DNA from: Nemertoderma westbladi
Lineage: Eukaryota > Xenacoelomorpha > Nemertodermatida > Nemertodermatidae
Direction: 5' to 3'
Length of the DNA: 64,000 nucleotides
NCBI GenBank assembly: GCA_032718475.1
Contig: JAUCBJ010001846.1
Location: forward strand, 537,588-601,587
Shown here: in pieces, positions 38,203-47,719 of the stretch
Numbering within the stretch: position 1 is the stretch's first letter
Layout: each line of letters opens with the position of its first letter
Program-made: the position numbers and the translations under genes
The notes under the pieces: generated by a model
What the model saw: only the letters and a program-made list of their open reading frames with translations
What the model was told of the DNA's origin: nothing
Database searches by the model: none

Positions 38203-39972
38203 ATGAAAACACATTATTGTCAAGCCATTAACTTAAAAGCGGTTGACACACGACCAACCGTATGTGGCTGGGTCTTAAGTTCACGTGATCATGGTGGCAT
38301 TGTATTTATTGACTTGCGTGATTCAACAGGTGTTTTGCAATTGGTTTTTGACCCTGATACCTCCCCCCAGCAGGTTAAAGCAGCTGCTATGCTCAAAAAT
38401 GAAAGCGTCATTCAGATCACAGGCGTGGTACGAAAACGGCCTGAAGGCACCGTTAATGTCGATATTCAAACAGGTTCAGTTGAATTAATGGTTGAAAAAC
38501 TAACCATCCTAAACGCTGCTCAAAGTTTACCTTTTGCCCTTGATGATGCAGTTAGTGAGGAGGTACGTTTAACGTATCGCTACCTAGACATCAGACGAAA
38601 AAAAATGCGAGATAACCTCAAACTTCGTTCAGATGTTTTCTACCAAATTAACCAATTTTTACATCAACACCGCTTTCAATTTGTTGAAACCCCGGTGCTT
38701 ACAAAATCCACCCCCGAAGGGGCAAGAGACTTTTTAGTGCCCACTCGTGGGTATCATGGTAGTGCATTTGCCTTGCCCCAATCGCCCCAGCTTTTTAAAC
38801 AACTACTGATGGTTTCAGGGATTGATCGGTATTATCAAATTGTGAAATGTTTTCGTGATGAAGACCTACGTGCCGACAGGCAACCCGAATTTACACAACT
38901 TGACCTTGAAATGGCCTTTGTGACCGAGCAAGATGTCATGGACATAGGCGAGCAATTGGTTCGTCAATTATTCAAAAAACAGCTCAATATTGAATTGCCT
39001 GAATTTCAAATCATGACCTACTTCCAGTCGATGGAAAAATTCGGCACCGATGCACCTGACCTGCGAAACCCCCTTGAATTTTTTGATATCAAACCCTTAA
39101 TGAAATCCGTTGAATTTAAAGTATTTAGCCAACCCGCTAATGATCCATGCTCAAAAGTAGTGGTCATGCTTGTGCCAGGGGGAGCTGCTATGACGCGTAA
39201 AACAATTGATGATTACACAAACCTTGTGGGTCAGTATGGTGCCAAAGGACTTGCCTATATTCGGATTAACGCTATTGAAAAAGGAACAGAAGGTCTTCAA
39301 TCGCCCATTCTTAAATTTTTAGATGAAAAAACCATTGATGCCATCTTGGATAAAACAAAAGCAAAAACAGGCGATTTACTATTTTTTGGAGCAGGTAAAA
39401 AAAATATAGTCAACGATAGTTTTTGTGCACTGCGCAATCAATTGGGGCGTGACCTTCATTTACTCAAAACCGATTGGGCGCCCGTTTGGATTATTGATTT
39501 CCCCATGTTTGATGAAAGAGAACAAAAACTCACTGCCAACCACCACCCCTTTACCTTACCAAAAGACGACAAAGCAGGGCTTGAATCACCCAAAAATTGC
39601 TTATCGCATGCCTATGACTTGGTGCTCAACGGCCATGAAGTGGGGGGAGGATCGCTTCGTATTCATGATGCTCAGTTACAAACACAAGTCTTAGGGCTTT
39701 GTGGCTTAAGTGATGAGCAAATTAAACAACAATTTGGGTTTTTTATTCGAGCACTATCACTAGGCGCACCGCCGCATGGGGGCATGGCAATCGGTTTAGA
39801 TAGGCTTTTAATGTTGATGGGCAACACCCACAACATTCGCGATGTGATCGCCTTTCCTAAAACCCAATCGGGGCGCTGTTTGCTAACCGAGGCGCCTTCG
39901 GTTATATCAGAAGAGCAACTCAAAGAACTTTCCATTCGTTTACTAAAAAAGCAACCACCATCATCAAAATAA
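38203..39972 (+). CDS. aspS: Aspartate--tRNA ligase
   Basis: AspRS charges tRNA-Asp. The 589 residues have the N-terminal OB-fold anticodon-binding domain (VCGWVLSSRDHGGIVFIDLR). The class II core carries motif 2 (CFRDEDLRADRQPEFTQLD) and motif 3 (GLDRLLML), and the GAD insertion domain typical of bacterial AspRS lies between them. Length is normal (590 in E. coli). No clear Shine-Dalgarno sequence. The plus strand is strongly A/C-rich from here to tolR. Confidence 0.97.
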   Translation: MKTHYCQAINLKAVDTRPTVCGWVLSSRDHGGIVFIDLRDSTGVLQLVFDPDTSPQQVKAAAMLKNESVIQITGVVRKRPEGTVNVDIQTGSVELMVEKLTILNAAQSLPFALDDAVSEEVRLTYRYLDIRRKKMRDNLKLRSDVFYQINQFLHQHRFQFVETPVLTKSTPEGARDFLVPTRGYHGSAFALPQSPQLFKQLLMVSGIDRYYQIVKCFRDEDLRADRQPEFTQLDLEMAFVTEQDVMDIGEQLVRQLFKKQLNIELPEFQIMTYFQSMEKFGTDAPDLRNPLEFFDIKPLMKSVEFKVFSQPANDPCSKVVVMLVPGGAAMTRKTIDDYTNLVGQYGAKGLAYIRINAIEKGTEGLQSPILKFLDEKTIDAILDKTKAKTGDLLFFGAGKKNIVNDSFCALRNQLGRDLHLLKTDWAPVWIIDFPMFDEREQKLTANHHPFTLPKDDKAGLESPKNCLSHAYDLVLNGHEVGGGSLRIHDAQLQTQVLGLCGLSDEQIKQQFGFFIRALSLGAPPHGGMAIGLDRLLMLMGNTHNIRDVIAFPKTQSGRCLLTEAPSVISEEQLKELSIRLLKKQPPSSK

Positions 39973-39976
39973 GGGC

Positions 39977-41038
39977 ATGATTCACCCCTCTCAATATCAA
40001 AAACTACAAGCGTTGGGTATTCCAATCCCCCTATCAAATGAGAAAGCGGATTTTAATCAAAAACGTTTCAACCAACTATGTCAGCAAATTCGTGAAAACA
40101 ACATTTGTGTATTAGCCCATTATTATGTCGATGAACACCTTCAAAAACTGGCTGAAAAAACCGGTGGCATTGTCTCAGATTCTTTGGAGATGGCCAAATT
40201 TGGTGCCAACTCAACTGCCGATACCCTCATTGTGTGTGGCGTTAAGTTTATGGGGGAGACGGCCAAAATACTCACCTTTAACAAACAAATTCTCATGCCT
40301 GATTTGGATGCTCAATGTTCATTGGATTTAAGCTGCCCGCTAGATCAATTTCAAACATTTTGTAATGACCATCCTGGTCGAACTGTGGTTGTGTATGCCA
40401 ACACCTCTGCTCAAATCAAGGGTATGGCCGATTGGGTGGTGACCTCTAGCATTGCCATAGACGTGATCAAACACCTAAAAGCTAGGGATAAGAAAATCAT
40501 CTGGGGGCCCGATAAATACCTAGGGGATTACCTACAAAAACAAACTGGGGCTGATATGTTGCTGTGGGATGGGGCTTGTATTGTGCATGAATCGTTTCAA
40601 ATAGAGGGTTTGGAAAAACTATTACAACAATACCCCGAAGCGGCACTAATTGCTCACCCCGAATCCCCTCCTGCCATTTTAGAAAAGGCTTGTGTGATCG
40701 GTTCCACCAGTCGGCTCATTCAAGCAAGCTGTGAGCTACCCAACAACACCCTCATTGTGGGCACAGACCCTGGCATTTTATACCAAATGAAAAAAGCCTC
40801 GCCCCATAAAACATTTTTACCCACCCCCACAGGCGGGCATGGGGCCACCTGCCAAAGCTGTAATTTTTGCCCATGGATGGCGATGAACAGCTTGGAGGGA
40901 ATAGAAAATTGTTTAAAAGAACCACATCAACATGAAATTCAACTACCCCGTCAAATTGCTATTAATGCTGCCAAGCCCATTCAAAAAATGCTTACATTTG
41001 CCAAACAACTACAACTACCCACCGATGGGAACGCTTGA
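39977..41038 (+). CDS. nadA: Quinolinate synthase
   Basis: NadA condenses iminoaspartate with dihydroxyacetone phosphate to quinolinate in NAD synthesis, using a 4Fe-4S cluster. The 353 residues include VLAHYYVDEHLQKLAEKTGG, SLEMAKFGAN and the cysteines in DAQCSLDLSCP and CQSCNFCPWM. It starts 4 nt after aspS. Its insertion between aspS and yebC is not the commonest arrangement but leaves the block intact. Confidence 0.95.
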   Translation: MIHPSQYQKLQALGIPIPLSNEKADFNQKRFNQLCQQIRENNICVLAHYYVDEHLQKLAEKTGGIVSDSLEMAKFGANSTADTLIVCGVKFMGETAKILTFNKQILMPDLDAQCSLDLSCPLDQFQTFCNDHPGRTVVVYANTSAQIKGMADWVVTSSIAIDVIKHLKARDKKIIWGPDKYLGDYLQKQTGADMLLWDGACIVHESFQIEGLEKLLQQYPEAALIAHPESPPAILEKACVIGSTSRLIQASCELPNNTLIVGTDPGILYQMKKASPHKTFLPTPTGGHGATCQSCNFCPWMAMNSLEGIENCLKEPHQHEIQLPRQIAINAAKPIQKMLTFAKQLQLPTDGNA

Positions 41039-41070
41039 TGAAACCAACAACCATGAAAGGGGTATAGTGG

Positions 41071-41790
41071 ATGGCTGGCCATAGTAAATGGAATAACATT
41101 CAGCACCGAAAAGGCGCCCAAGATGCCAAGCGCAGTAAAATTTTCACCAAACTAATTCGTGAAATCACCGTGGCCGCTAAAATGGGTGACCCCAACCCTG
41201 AATTTAACCCCCGTTTGCGTCACGTTATTGATAAAGCCTTGGCCGCCAATATGACCAAAGACCGAATTGATCATGCCATTAAAAAAGGCTCAGGGGAGAT
41301 CGAAGGGGTGAATTATGAACAAATCACCTACGAAGGTCATGGCCCTTTTGGCGTGGCTTTGGTGATTGAATGTTTAACCGATAATAAAAACCGTACCGTG
41401 TCAGATATTCGTCATGCTTTAAACAAAAAAGGAGGCAGTTTAGGGACTAGCGGTTCAGCCGCTTATTTGTTTAATAAAAAGGGGTATTTGTTGATAGAGG
41501 TGACAGAGGATCAAGCCCTTGAGCTTAGTGTAGACTTCCCCATTGAAGATATCGAACCGCAGGGGGAACACACCCTGATTATTACCCCCCCTGATGACAC
41601 CTTGATAAAATTAAAAACGATCATCAAAGCGAAAGGGTATGAAATTATTGACTGTGATTTTGACCTTCAACCCACTACCTACCTTGATCTTTCAGGCGAT
41701 CAACAACAAACCACTTTATCGTTAATTGAACAGTTAGAAGATTTAGATGATGTTCAAAACGTTCATGCAAACATCAAACTAAATGAATAA
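41071..41790 (+). CDS. yebC: YebC/PmpR family regulatory protein
   Basis: The family includes transcription regulators and, in recent work, factors that aid translation of proline-rich stretches. The 239 residues begin MAGHSKWNNIQHRKGAQDAK and contain YEGHGPFGVALVIE and GSAAYLFNKKG, the family hallmarks. A good Shine-Dalgarno sequence (GAAAGGGG) precedes the ATG, unlike most genes here. The stop overlaps ruvC by 8 nt, the usual yebC-ruvC linkage. Confidence 0.95.
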   Translation: MAGHSKWNNIQHRKGAQDAKRSKIFTKLIREITVAAKMGDPNPEFNPRLRHVIDKALAANMTKDRIDHAIKKGSGEIEGVNYEQITYEGHGPFGVALVIECLTDNKNRTVSDIRHALNKKGGSLGTSGSAAYLFNKKGYLLIEVTEDQALELSVDFPIEDIEPQGEHTLIITPPDDTLIKLKTIIKAKGYEIIDCDFDLQPTTYLDLSGDQQQTTLSLIEQLEDLDDVQNVHANIKLNE

Positions 41791-42280
41791 AAAACAAACC
41801 ATTTTGGGCATTGACCCAGGGACACGTACCACCGGCTACGGGGTGGTAGAATTTAGTGGCAATCAGTTGAGCTACATCACCAGTGGGGTGTTATCAGCTA
41901 AAGGTGAACTCAACGATCGGTTGTACGAAATGTTTAAATCGCTCAAAAACATTGCTGTCACCCATCAACCCACCAGCGTGGCGATTGAAACAAGCTTTGT
42001 ACATAAAAATGTGGCCACCGCCATTAAATTGGGCCAAGCACGCGGCATGTTAGTTGTTGCGGCCAAATCAGCCCATGAATCAGCTTTAGTTTATGAATAT
42101 ACCCCCAGACAAATCAAGCAGAATTTAACAGGTCATGGCGGGGCCGATAAATCACAAGTTAGTCATATGGTTGGGCTGCTTTTAAACATTAAACAGTCGA
42201 TTCAAGCCGATGCAGCCGATGCCTTGGGGTGCGCGCTTTGCCATTACAACCACCATCAACTACTGGACAAAATAGCATGA
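41783..42280 (+). CDS. ruvC: Holliday junction resolvase RuvC
   Basis: RuvC cuts Holliday junctions symmetrically. The 165 residues carry the RNase H-fold acidic residues: D in LGIDPGTRTTG, E in VAIETSFVHKN and the DAADALGCAL pair near the end. Length is close to that in E. coli (173). It overlaps yebC and shares an ATGA with ruvA. Confidence 0.96.
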   Translation: MNKKQTILGIDPGTRTTGYGVVEFSGNQLSYITSGVLSAKGELNDRLYEMFKSLKNIAVTHQPTSVAIETSFVHKNVATAIKLGQARGMLVVAAKSAHESALVYEYTPRQIKQNLTGHGGADKSQVSHMVGLLLNIKQSIQADAADALGCALCHYNHHQLLDKIA

Positions 42281-42876
42281 TTGGTTTGTTAAAAGGCACA
42301 TTACAAACCACCTACCTCGACCTACACACAGTCATTTTAATGGTAGGATCTGTCGGGTATGAGCTACTTTGCCCAACCAATGTATTGGGTCTGGCGACAA
42401 AAAAACCGATCACCCTCTACACGCATCTGCAATGGAAAGACGATGGGCCAGTGCTTTATGGGTTCGTTAGCCTTGATGAGCGTAACTTGTTTCGAATATT
42501 GCTTAAAATAGCAGGGGTGGGGGGCAAAACTGCCTTGGCGATTTTATCTCAATTCTCGCCTGATCAACTACTTGAAGTGATTGTTGCTAAAGCGATCAAC
42601 ACCCTGACACAAGTCCCTGGCATTGGCCAAAAAAGTGCCCAGCGTGTTTTGTTAGAGCTTGAAAATCACCAAAAAACCATTGGCACAATGTGCAGGGGGG
42701 GTGATATAAAAGCTGCTCCCATAAGTGATCATGATCGATCAGTTTATGAATCAGCCCGTGAAGCATTGGCAGGCTTAGGGTTTAAAGAAAGCGAAATATA
42801 CAATCTACTCAAAAATATTGACCTAAGCGACCATAACTTAGAGCAGGTGATACAAATGGCACTGAAAAATGCCTGA
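42277..42876 (+). CDS. ruvA: Holliday junction branch migration protein RuvA
   Basis: RuvA binds the junction and loads RuvB. I choose ATG at 42277 (MIGLLKGTLQTTYLD), which overlaps the ruvC stop as ATGA. The frame is open further upstream but those residues are not RuvA-like. Domains are the OB fold (residues 1-63), helix-hairpin-helix motifs (FRILLKIAGVGGKTALAIL, LTQVPGIGQKSAQRVLLEL) and the C-terminal RuvB-binding helices. Length is 199 residues. Confidence 0.96.
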   Translation: MIGLLKGTLQTTYLDLHTVILMVGSVGYELLCPTNVLGLATKKPITLYTHLQWKDDGPVLYGFVSLDERNLFRILLKIAGVGGKTALAILSQFSPDQLLEVIVAKAINTLTQVPGIGQKSAQRVLLELENHQKTIGTMCRGGDIKAAPISDHDRSVYESAREALAGLGFKESEIYNLLKNIDLSDHNLEQVIQMALKNA

Positions 42877-43885
42877 ACCAACCCAACCTAATCGCACTGC
42901 AGGTGATGAGCAAACAACACCCTTGGTGGCCCAACTAATACGACCCCTTTCAATGGCTGATTACATTGGTCAAACTCATATTAAAAAACAAATGAAAATC
43001 TCGATCAAAGCCGCAAGCGATCGAGAAGAACACCTAGACCACACCCTGCTTTACGGCCCACCGGGTTTGGGGAAAACCTCGCTTGCCAATGTGATTGCCC
43101 ATGAAATGAACGCCCAACTTCACACCAGTTCAGGCCCTGTGCTTGAACGCGCAGGCGATTTGGCTGCCATTTTGAGCCGATTTAACCCAAACGATATTTT
43201 ATTTATTGATGAAATTCACCGCTTGCCTGCTACGGTGGAAGAAATGCTTTACTGTGCCATGGAAGACTTTAAAATTGACTTAATGCTCGGTGAAGGGCCA
43301 GCGGCTAGAAACGTGCGCATTGATATTGCGCCTTTCACACTCATTGGTGCCACAACGCGTGCGGGGATGCTAACCCCCCCCTTGTTAGATCGTTTTGGCA
43401 TACAACATCGATTATTGTTTTACAAAATTGAGGAGCTTTCTAAAATTATTCATCGCTCTGCCAACATACTTGACATCGAAATAAACCATGAAGGGGCCGT
43501 TGAAATTGCCAAACGCTCGCGCGGCACCCCACGCATTGCCAACCGCTTGCTTAAGCGCGTGCGTGATTATGCTGATATTCAGCGCCAACCCATTGACCTT
43601 GCCTTGGCTTCCCATGCCCTAAATGAGCTTGAAATTGATCACAGTGGTTTAAATGCGTTGGATCGCCATTACATTCGATCAATCCTTGAAAAATTTAGTG
43701 GGGGCCCTGTGGGGATTGAAACATTAGCCACTGTGCTGCGAGACACCAAAGAAACCTTAGAAGATGTGATCGAACCTTATCTAATTCAAGCAGGTTTTTT
43801 AATGCGAACCAGTCGTGGGCGGGTATTAACACAGAAAAGTTATTTGCACTTTGGCATGACACCGCCTGAGCCTCCCCAAGCATGA
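42869..43885 (+). CDS. ruvB: Holliday junction helicase RuvB
   Basis: RuvB is the AAA+ motor for branch migration. The 338 residues contain Walker A (YGPPGLGKTSLAN), Walker B (DILFIDEIHRLP), the sensor region (LIGATTRAGML) and the C-terminal winged helix (GPVGIETLATVL). It overlaps ruvA by 8 nt and ybgC by 4 nt, so translation is coupled. Confidence 0.97.
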   Translation: MPEPTQPNRTAGDEQTTPLVAQLIRPLSMADYIGQTHIKKQMKISIKAASDREEHLDHTLLYGPPGLGKTSLANVIAHEMNAQLHTSSGPVLERAGDLAAILSRFNPNDILFIDEIHRLPATVEEMLYCAMEDFKIDLMLGEGPAARNVRIDIAPFTLIGATTRAGMLTPPLLDRFGIQHRLLFYKIEELSKIIHRSANILDIEINHEGAVEIAKRSRGTPRIANRLLKRVRDYADIQRQPIDLALASHALNELEIDHSGLNALDRHYIRSILEKFSGGPVGIETLATVLRDTKETLEDVIEPYLIQAGFLMRTSRGRVLTQKSYLHFGMTPPEPPQA

Positions 43886-44271
43886 ACGTGCTAACACAAA
43901 CACACACCATCAATCGACGGGTGTACATGGAAAACACCGACCAAACGGGTTTTATTTACCATGGGGATTATTTAAATTTTTTTCAACAAGGGCGAACCGA
44001 GTGGCTGCGTTTTCACTGTCAAAAAAGTTTAGCAGATTTAGCGTTTCATTTTATTGTTCGCTCCATCAATATGACCTACAAAAAACCTTTGCAGCTTGAT
44101 CAACAATTTGAGGTCACTACAACTTGTGTTGAGAAAAATCGTTGGTTTTGGGTATTTCGCCAATGTGTGGCATGTGAAAGGGTGGATTATTGTGTGGCAG
44201 ATGTAAAGCTTGTGTGTGTGGATAAAAAACAAAATCTGATGCAAATGCCCAAGAACCTAGACGCTGTTTAA
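43882..44271 (+). CDS. ybgC: YbgC-type acyl-CoA thioesterase
   Basis: A hotdog-fold thioesterase of the Tol-Pal operon. The 129 residues have the catalytic aspartate in YMENTDQTGFIYHGDYLNFF and the typical GRTEWLR. In E. coli it acts on acyl-CoA and may touch phospholipid metabolism. Here it follows ruvB by overlap but is separated from tolQ by an inserted ParA-like gene. Confidence 0.93.
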   Translation: MNVLTQTHTINRRVYMENTDQTGFIYHGDYLNFFQQGRTEWLRFHCQKSLADLAFHFIVRSINMTYKKPLQLDQQFEVTTTCVEKNRWFWVFRQCVACERVDYCVADVKLVCVDKKQNLMQMPKNLDAV

Positions 44272-44382
44272 TTCAGATAAGGGGAACTTTTTGTGATTGA
44301 TCAGTGAAAGAAGTACAAGATAGCAGAAATAAAAATTGCTATACTACTTCTAATATCATTTACTTTCAAAAAATTGATAGCG

Positions 44383-45381
44383 ATGAAATATGCCATTTGG
44401 AACAATAAGGGCGGGGTAGGGAAATCCTTTTTAAGTTTTGTTTTAGCAACAGAATATGCGATTAAAAATCCCGAAAAGCGGGTGTGCGTTATTGATATGT
44501 GCCCACAAGCCAATGTTAGTGAGATTTTACTGGGTGGAAATGGTAGGGGGTATGAAAACCTCTCAACAGTTTTAGGTAAAGAAAATCGACTCACAATTGG
44601 TGGTTATTTTGATAAAAGGCTGTCACAGCCAGATGGTAAAACAGGTGATGAAAGCTCATATGCGCTGCAAGCAATTGAATACGCAAAAGATTTACCCAGT
44701 AATTTATATTTTGTTTGTGGCGACCCGTCTTTAGAGCTTCAAGTTCAATCTATTAACCAAATCGCATCAGTTGATTTACCTGAAAATCGCTGGGTGAACG
44801 TTCATCAATGGTTGGTTGATTTACAAAAGGGCATTTCAGTAAAATATGGCGATAATGTAACTTTTTTTATTGATTGTAACCCTAGTTTTGCCACCTACAC
44901 GGCGCAATCTATTGTGGCTTCAAATAGAATCATTGCGCCTTGCACAGCGGATGGTTCATCGGCAAGAGCCATCGATAACATTGGTCAGCTTCTGTACGGT
45001 GTTGGGGTTAAAACGGCGTATGGAAAAACAAACTTTGCTTACAAAGCAAAAGAAAATAACATTGATCTGCCTTTGTTATTTTTGGTTGTTCTAAATAGGC
45101 ATACCACAAGCGCTAATGTGCCCAGCTCTGCATTTAGGGCAATGTATGAAGAGATAAAAAAAAGGGCTGGAAAATTAAAAGAACATTGCGTCCCCAATAT
45201 TGAGACATTTCAAAATGTACCCGATGCTCATACTGTGTCAATTGTTGCTTGTGAGCAGTCCACCCCTGTGAGCCAACTAAAGGCGGGTGCCTACCAACTC
45301 CAACATGGAAACACACAACTAAACCCTGAGCCACTTGAGCGATATCAAAACGCCATTGAAGATGTTGTAAATATTTTGTAG
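44383..45381 (+). CDS. ParA/MinD-superfamily ATPase (orphan)
   Basis: I choose ATG 44383 (MKYAIWNNKGGVGKS); the frame also offers TTG 44374. The deviant Walker A is NKGGVGKS with the signature lysine. VIDMCPQANVSE supplies Walker A', and FFIDCNPSF the Walker B-like strand. Length is 332 residues. Plasmid-type ParA proteins segregate DNA or position protein complexes. There is no parB partner next to it. It sits between ybgC and tolQ, which are usually adjacent, so it is probably an insertion. A TATACT box at 44338 region could serve as promoter. Confidence 0.85.
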   Translation: MKYAIWNNKGGVGKSFLSFVLATEYAIKNPEKRVCVIDMCPQANVSEILLGGNGRGYENLSTVLGKENRLTIGGYFDKRLSQPDGKTGDESSYALQAIEYAKDLPSNLYFVCGDPSLELQVQSINQIASVDLPENRWVNVHQWLVDLQKGISVKYGDNVTFFIDCNPSFATYTAQSIVASNRIIAPCTADGSSARAIDNIGQLLYGVGVKTAYGKTNFAYKAKENNIDLPLLFLVVLNRHTTSANVPSSAFRAMYEEIKKRAGKLKEHCVPNIETFQNVPDAHTVSIVACEQSTPVSQLKAGAYQLQHGNTQLNPEPLERYQNAIEDVVNIL

Positions 45382-45584
45382 ATTTTATTGATCAGCATTA
45401 TTTTTTGGACTAATATTTTTTATCTCATTAAGCAACTATTAGTTACAACAATTGAGCTGATAGTTTTTTTGATCAGCGTTAAGGTATTAAATAACTTGTA
45501 TCTTTATTTATACTTAGATTCATAGTCAAACCCTAGTGTTTTGGTTAGAATACGTTTGAAATACCAAACTTAATCAGAAACCCC

Positions 45585-46244
45585 ATGGAAGACATATCAT
45601 TTTTATCCCTTTTGCTGAATGCCAGTTTTATTGTCAAACTGGTGATGATTTTATTGGTGGCGTTATCTATCTTGGGTTGGACAATTATCGTTGCCAAATA
45701 CCGAGAGTTAAACCGCATGGAAAAAAAGAATCGGTTTTTTACCAATGCCTTTAAGTCCACTCAAGATTTAGATAACCTGTACAATCAATTATCCATTATC
45801 AAATCCACCAATGGGTTGTTGGCAAATCTTTTTTTAACCGCCCATCAAGCCTTACAAAAAGGCGATGAACAATCCAGCGATCAAGCATTTGTAATTGAAC
45901 AAATTGAGCGCCAAACCGATCTGTTTTTAAGCGAACAATCTGTTGGCATTAGGCGTTATGTGTCGTGGCTTGCTACCATCGGTTCGGTCAGCCCTTATAT
46001 TGGTTTATTTGGTACCGTTTGGGGCATTATGAATGCATTTATTGGCTTAAGTGCTGTGCAACAAACCACCATTGCAACCGTCGCCCCCGGCATTGCAGAA
46101 GCCTTGGTCGCAACCGCCATGGGCCTTTTGGCAGCTATCCCGGCTTTAGTTGCCTATAATTTATTGACTGAAAGAATCAACCAAGTCATAACAAGTGGCG
46201 AACACTTTGTTCAGTCGTTTATCAATTTAGTCGATCGTTCGTGA
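45585..46244 (+). CDS. tolQ: Tol-Pal system protein TolQ
   Basis: TolQ forms the pmf-driven motor with TolR. The 219 residues have three membrane helices: LVMILLVALSILGWTIIVAK near residue 25, and two later helices around SPYIGLFGTVWGIMNAF and IPALVAYNLL. The conserved motif GTVWGIM...TIATVAPGIAEAL is present in parts. Length is slightly below E. coli (230). Preceded by a 200-nt gap after the ParA-like gene, so it likely has its own promoter. Confidence 0.96.
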   Translation: MEDISFLSLLLNASFIVKLVMILLVALSILGWTIIVAKYRELNRMEKKNRFFTNAFKSTQDLDNLYNQLSIIKSTNGLLANLFLTAHQALQKGDEQSSDQAFVIEQIERQTDLFLSEQSVGIRRYVSWLATIGSVSPYIGLFGTVWGIMNAFIGLSAVQQTTIATVAPGIAEALVATAMGLLAAIPALVAYNLLTERINQVITSGEHFVQSFINLVDRS

Positions 46245-46678
46245 GAAAGGTAAACCGATTTTCTAACCAACAACACCCCACCCCCGTTGCCACCATTAAT
46301 GTGGTGCCCTACATTGATGTCATGCTGGTATTGTTGGTTATTTTTATGGTGGTGATGCCGCGCATTCAACAAGGCGTTGAAATTGACCTACCCCGAACCG
46401 ATGCCCAAGAGGTTGATATTTCAGACAACCTACCGATTATTATTACCATTAGCCGTGATCAAAAATATTACGTTAATGTGGGCGAAAAACAAAATCAAGC
46501 ACTTGAATTAAAGCGCCTGTTGCCCAAAGTGCTGGCAGCGCGTGATGTCAAAAAACAAGCCCCTGTATTTATTCGGGGTGATGCCAATGTGCCTTACGTA
46601 GCCGTGGTTGAATTGATGGCGCTTTTAAAAAAAACAGGTATTCAAAAAGTGGGGCTTTTAACCGAGCCGGTTGAGTAG
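46241..46678 (+). CDS. tolR: Tol-Pal system protein TolR
   Basis: The start is GTG overlapping the tolQ stop by 4 nt. The 145 residues have one membrane helix with the proton-conducting aspartate in VPYIDVMLVLLVIFMV, followed by a periplasmic domain. Length and layout are standard. Confidence 0.95.
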   Translation: MRKVNRFSNQQHPTPVATINVVPYIDVMLVLLVIFMVVMPRIQQGVEIDLPRTDAQEVDISDNLPIIITISRDQKYYVNVGEKQNQALELKRLLPKVLAARDVKKQAPVFIRGDANVPYVAVVELMALLKKTGIQKVGLLTEPVE

Positions 46679-46684
46679 AGTGTG

Positions 46685-47719
46685 ATGATTGATTTTATTC
46701 AAAAACATTGGTTGGCGTTGGGGGTTGTGTTTGTCATCCACACAGTGGTATTTTTAGTTTTTTTCGTATTTTCTGAACCCCTGCTAGATGTTGAGCTAAG
46801 TGTAAAAAAAGGGCAACAAGAAAGCATTGTTGAAGCCTATTCTTTTGATCAGTCAGTTTATCAAAAAGAGGTGGCACGCTTGGACGCGTTTGAAAAAAAA
46901 CAAGCCAATCAAAAACGCTTAACCGAAAAACAATACCAAAAAAAACTACAAGCCCTTAATAACCAACAGTTAAATACAAAAAAGTTGTATCAAAAACTTC
47001 AGCAAAAAGTGAGGTCACAAGAAAAAACCTTAGCGGAGCAAAAAAGTAAAATTGTAGCCGCCCAAAAAAAGCAGCAATCTCAACAGGCTGCCTTGAAAAA
47101 ACAGCAACAATTGTTAGTTGATAAAAAAAAGGCATTGAAAACGCAAGCCCAAAAACAAAAATCCCTTGAGCACACCTTAAAAGAGAAAGAACGCTTGATT
47201 GTTAAAAAACAAAACCTAATTCAGCAAAAAGATCAGCTTATTGAACAAAAAAAATCTGAGCAAAGTCAGCTGGCAAAAAAAATTAAAGACGAGCAAGTTG
47301 CCCTTCAAGCGAAGCTAAGTCAGCAGCAGGCGATTGAAAAGAATTTACAAACCAGACAGCGCTTATTAGAGGCACAACAATCATTGTATGAAAATATTCA
47401 AAAACTAACCGCCAATGAGAGAGAAAAGCAATTAAAAGCGGCTCAAATGAACTATATACTAATGATCAGCAATCAAGTGCGAAGCCGCTGGCGTCAACCC
47501 ATTAATACAAGGCCTAACTGGTACTGTGATTTATTGGTGACCCAAAATGATCAAGGGATTGTGTTAAATATTGAGGTGCAAAAATGTAACAACAATGATA
47601 CTACCTTTATTCAATCGGTCGAGCGCGCGGTTTGGGCAGCTAGCCCTTTACCTTTGCCTAAAATAAAGGATATATTTGATAATCAAATTTTATTTAGCTT
47701 TAAAGCAAGAGAGTATTGA
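46685..47719 (+). CDS. tolA: Tol-Pal system protein TolA
   Basis: TolA spans the periplasm and links the TolQR motor to Pal. It has an N-terminal membrane helix (GVVFVIHTVVFLVFFVF). A long lysine- and glutamine-rich coiled coil follows (residues about 55-260). The C-terminal domain begins near QVRSRWRQPIN and has GIVLNIEVQKCN. About 344 residues. A GTG at 46682 is an alternative start. The stop overlaps the tolB ATG by one base (TGATG). Confidence 0.94.
   Translation: MIDFIQKHWLALGVVFVIHTVVFLVFFVFSEPLLDVELSVKKGQQESIVEAYSFDQSVYQKEVARLDAFEKKQANQKRLTEKQYQKKLQALNNQQLNTKKLYQKLQQKVRSQEKTLAEQKSKIVAAQKKQQSQQAALKKQQQLLVDKKKALKTQAQKQKSLEHTLKEKERLIVKKQNLIQQKDQLIEQKKSEQSQLAKKIKDEQVALQAKLSQQQAIEKNLQTRQRLLEAQQSLYENIQKLTANEREKQLKAAQMNYILMISNQVRSRWRQPINTRPNWYCDLLVTQNDQGIVLNIEVQKCNNNDTTFIQSVERAVWAASPLPLPKIKDIFDNQILFSFKAREY

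Noticed and set aside
44297-45481. TTGATCAG words around the ParA-like gene as parS-like sites
   Set aside because: The core TGATCA is frequent throughout the window and the copies are too few and irregular to call a partition site.
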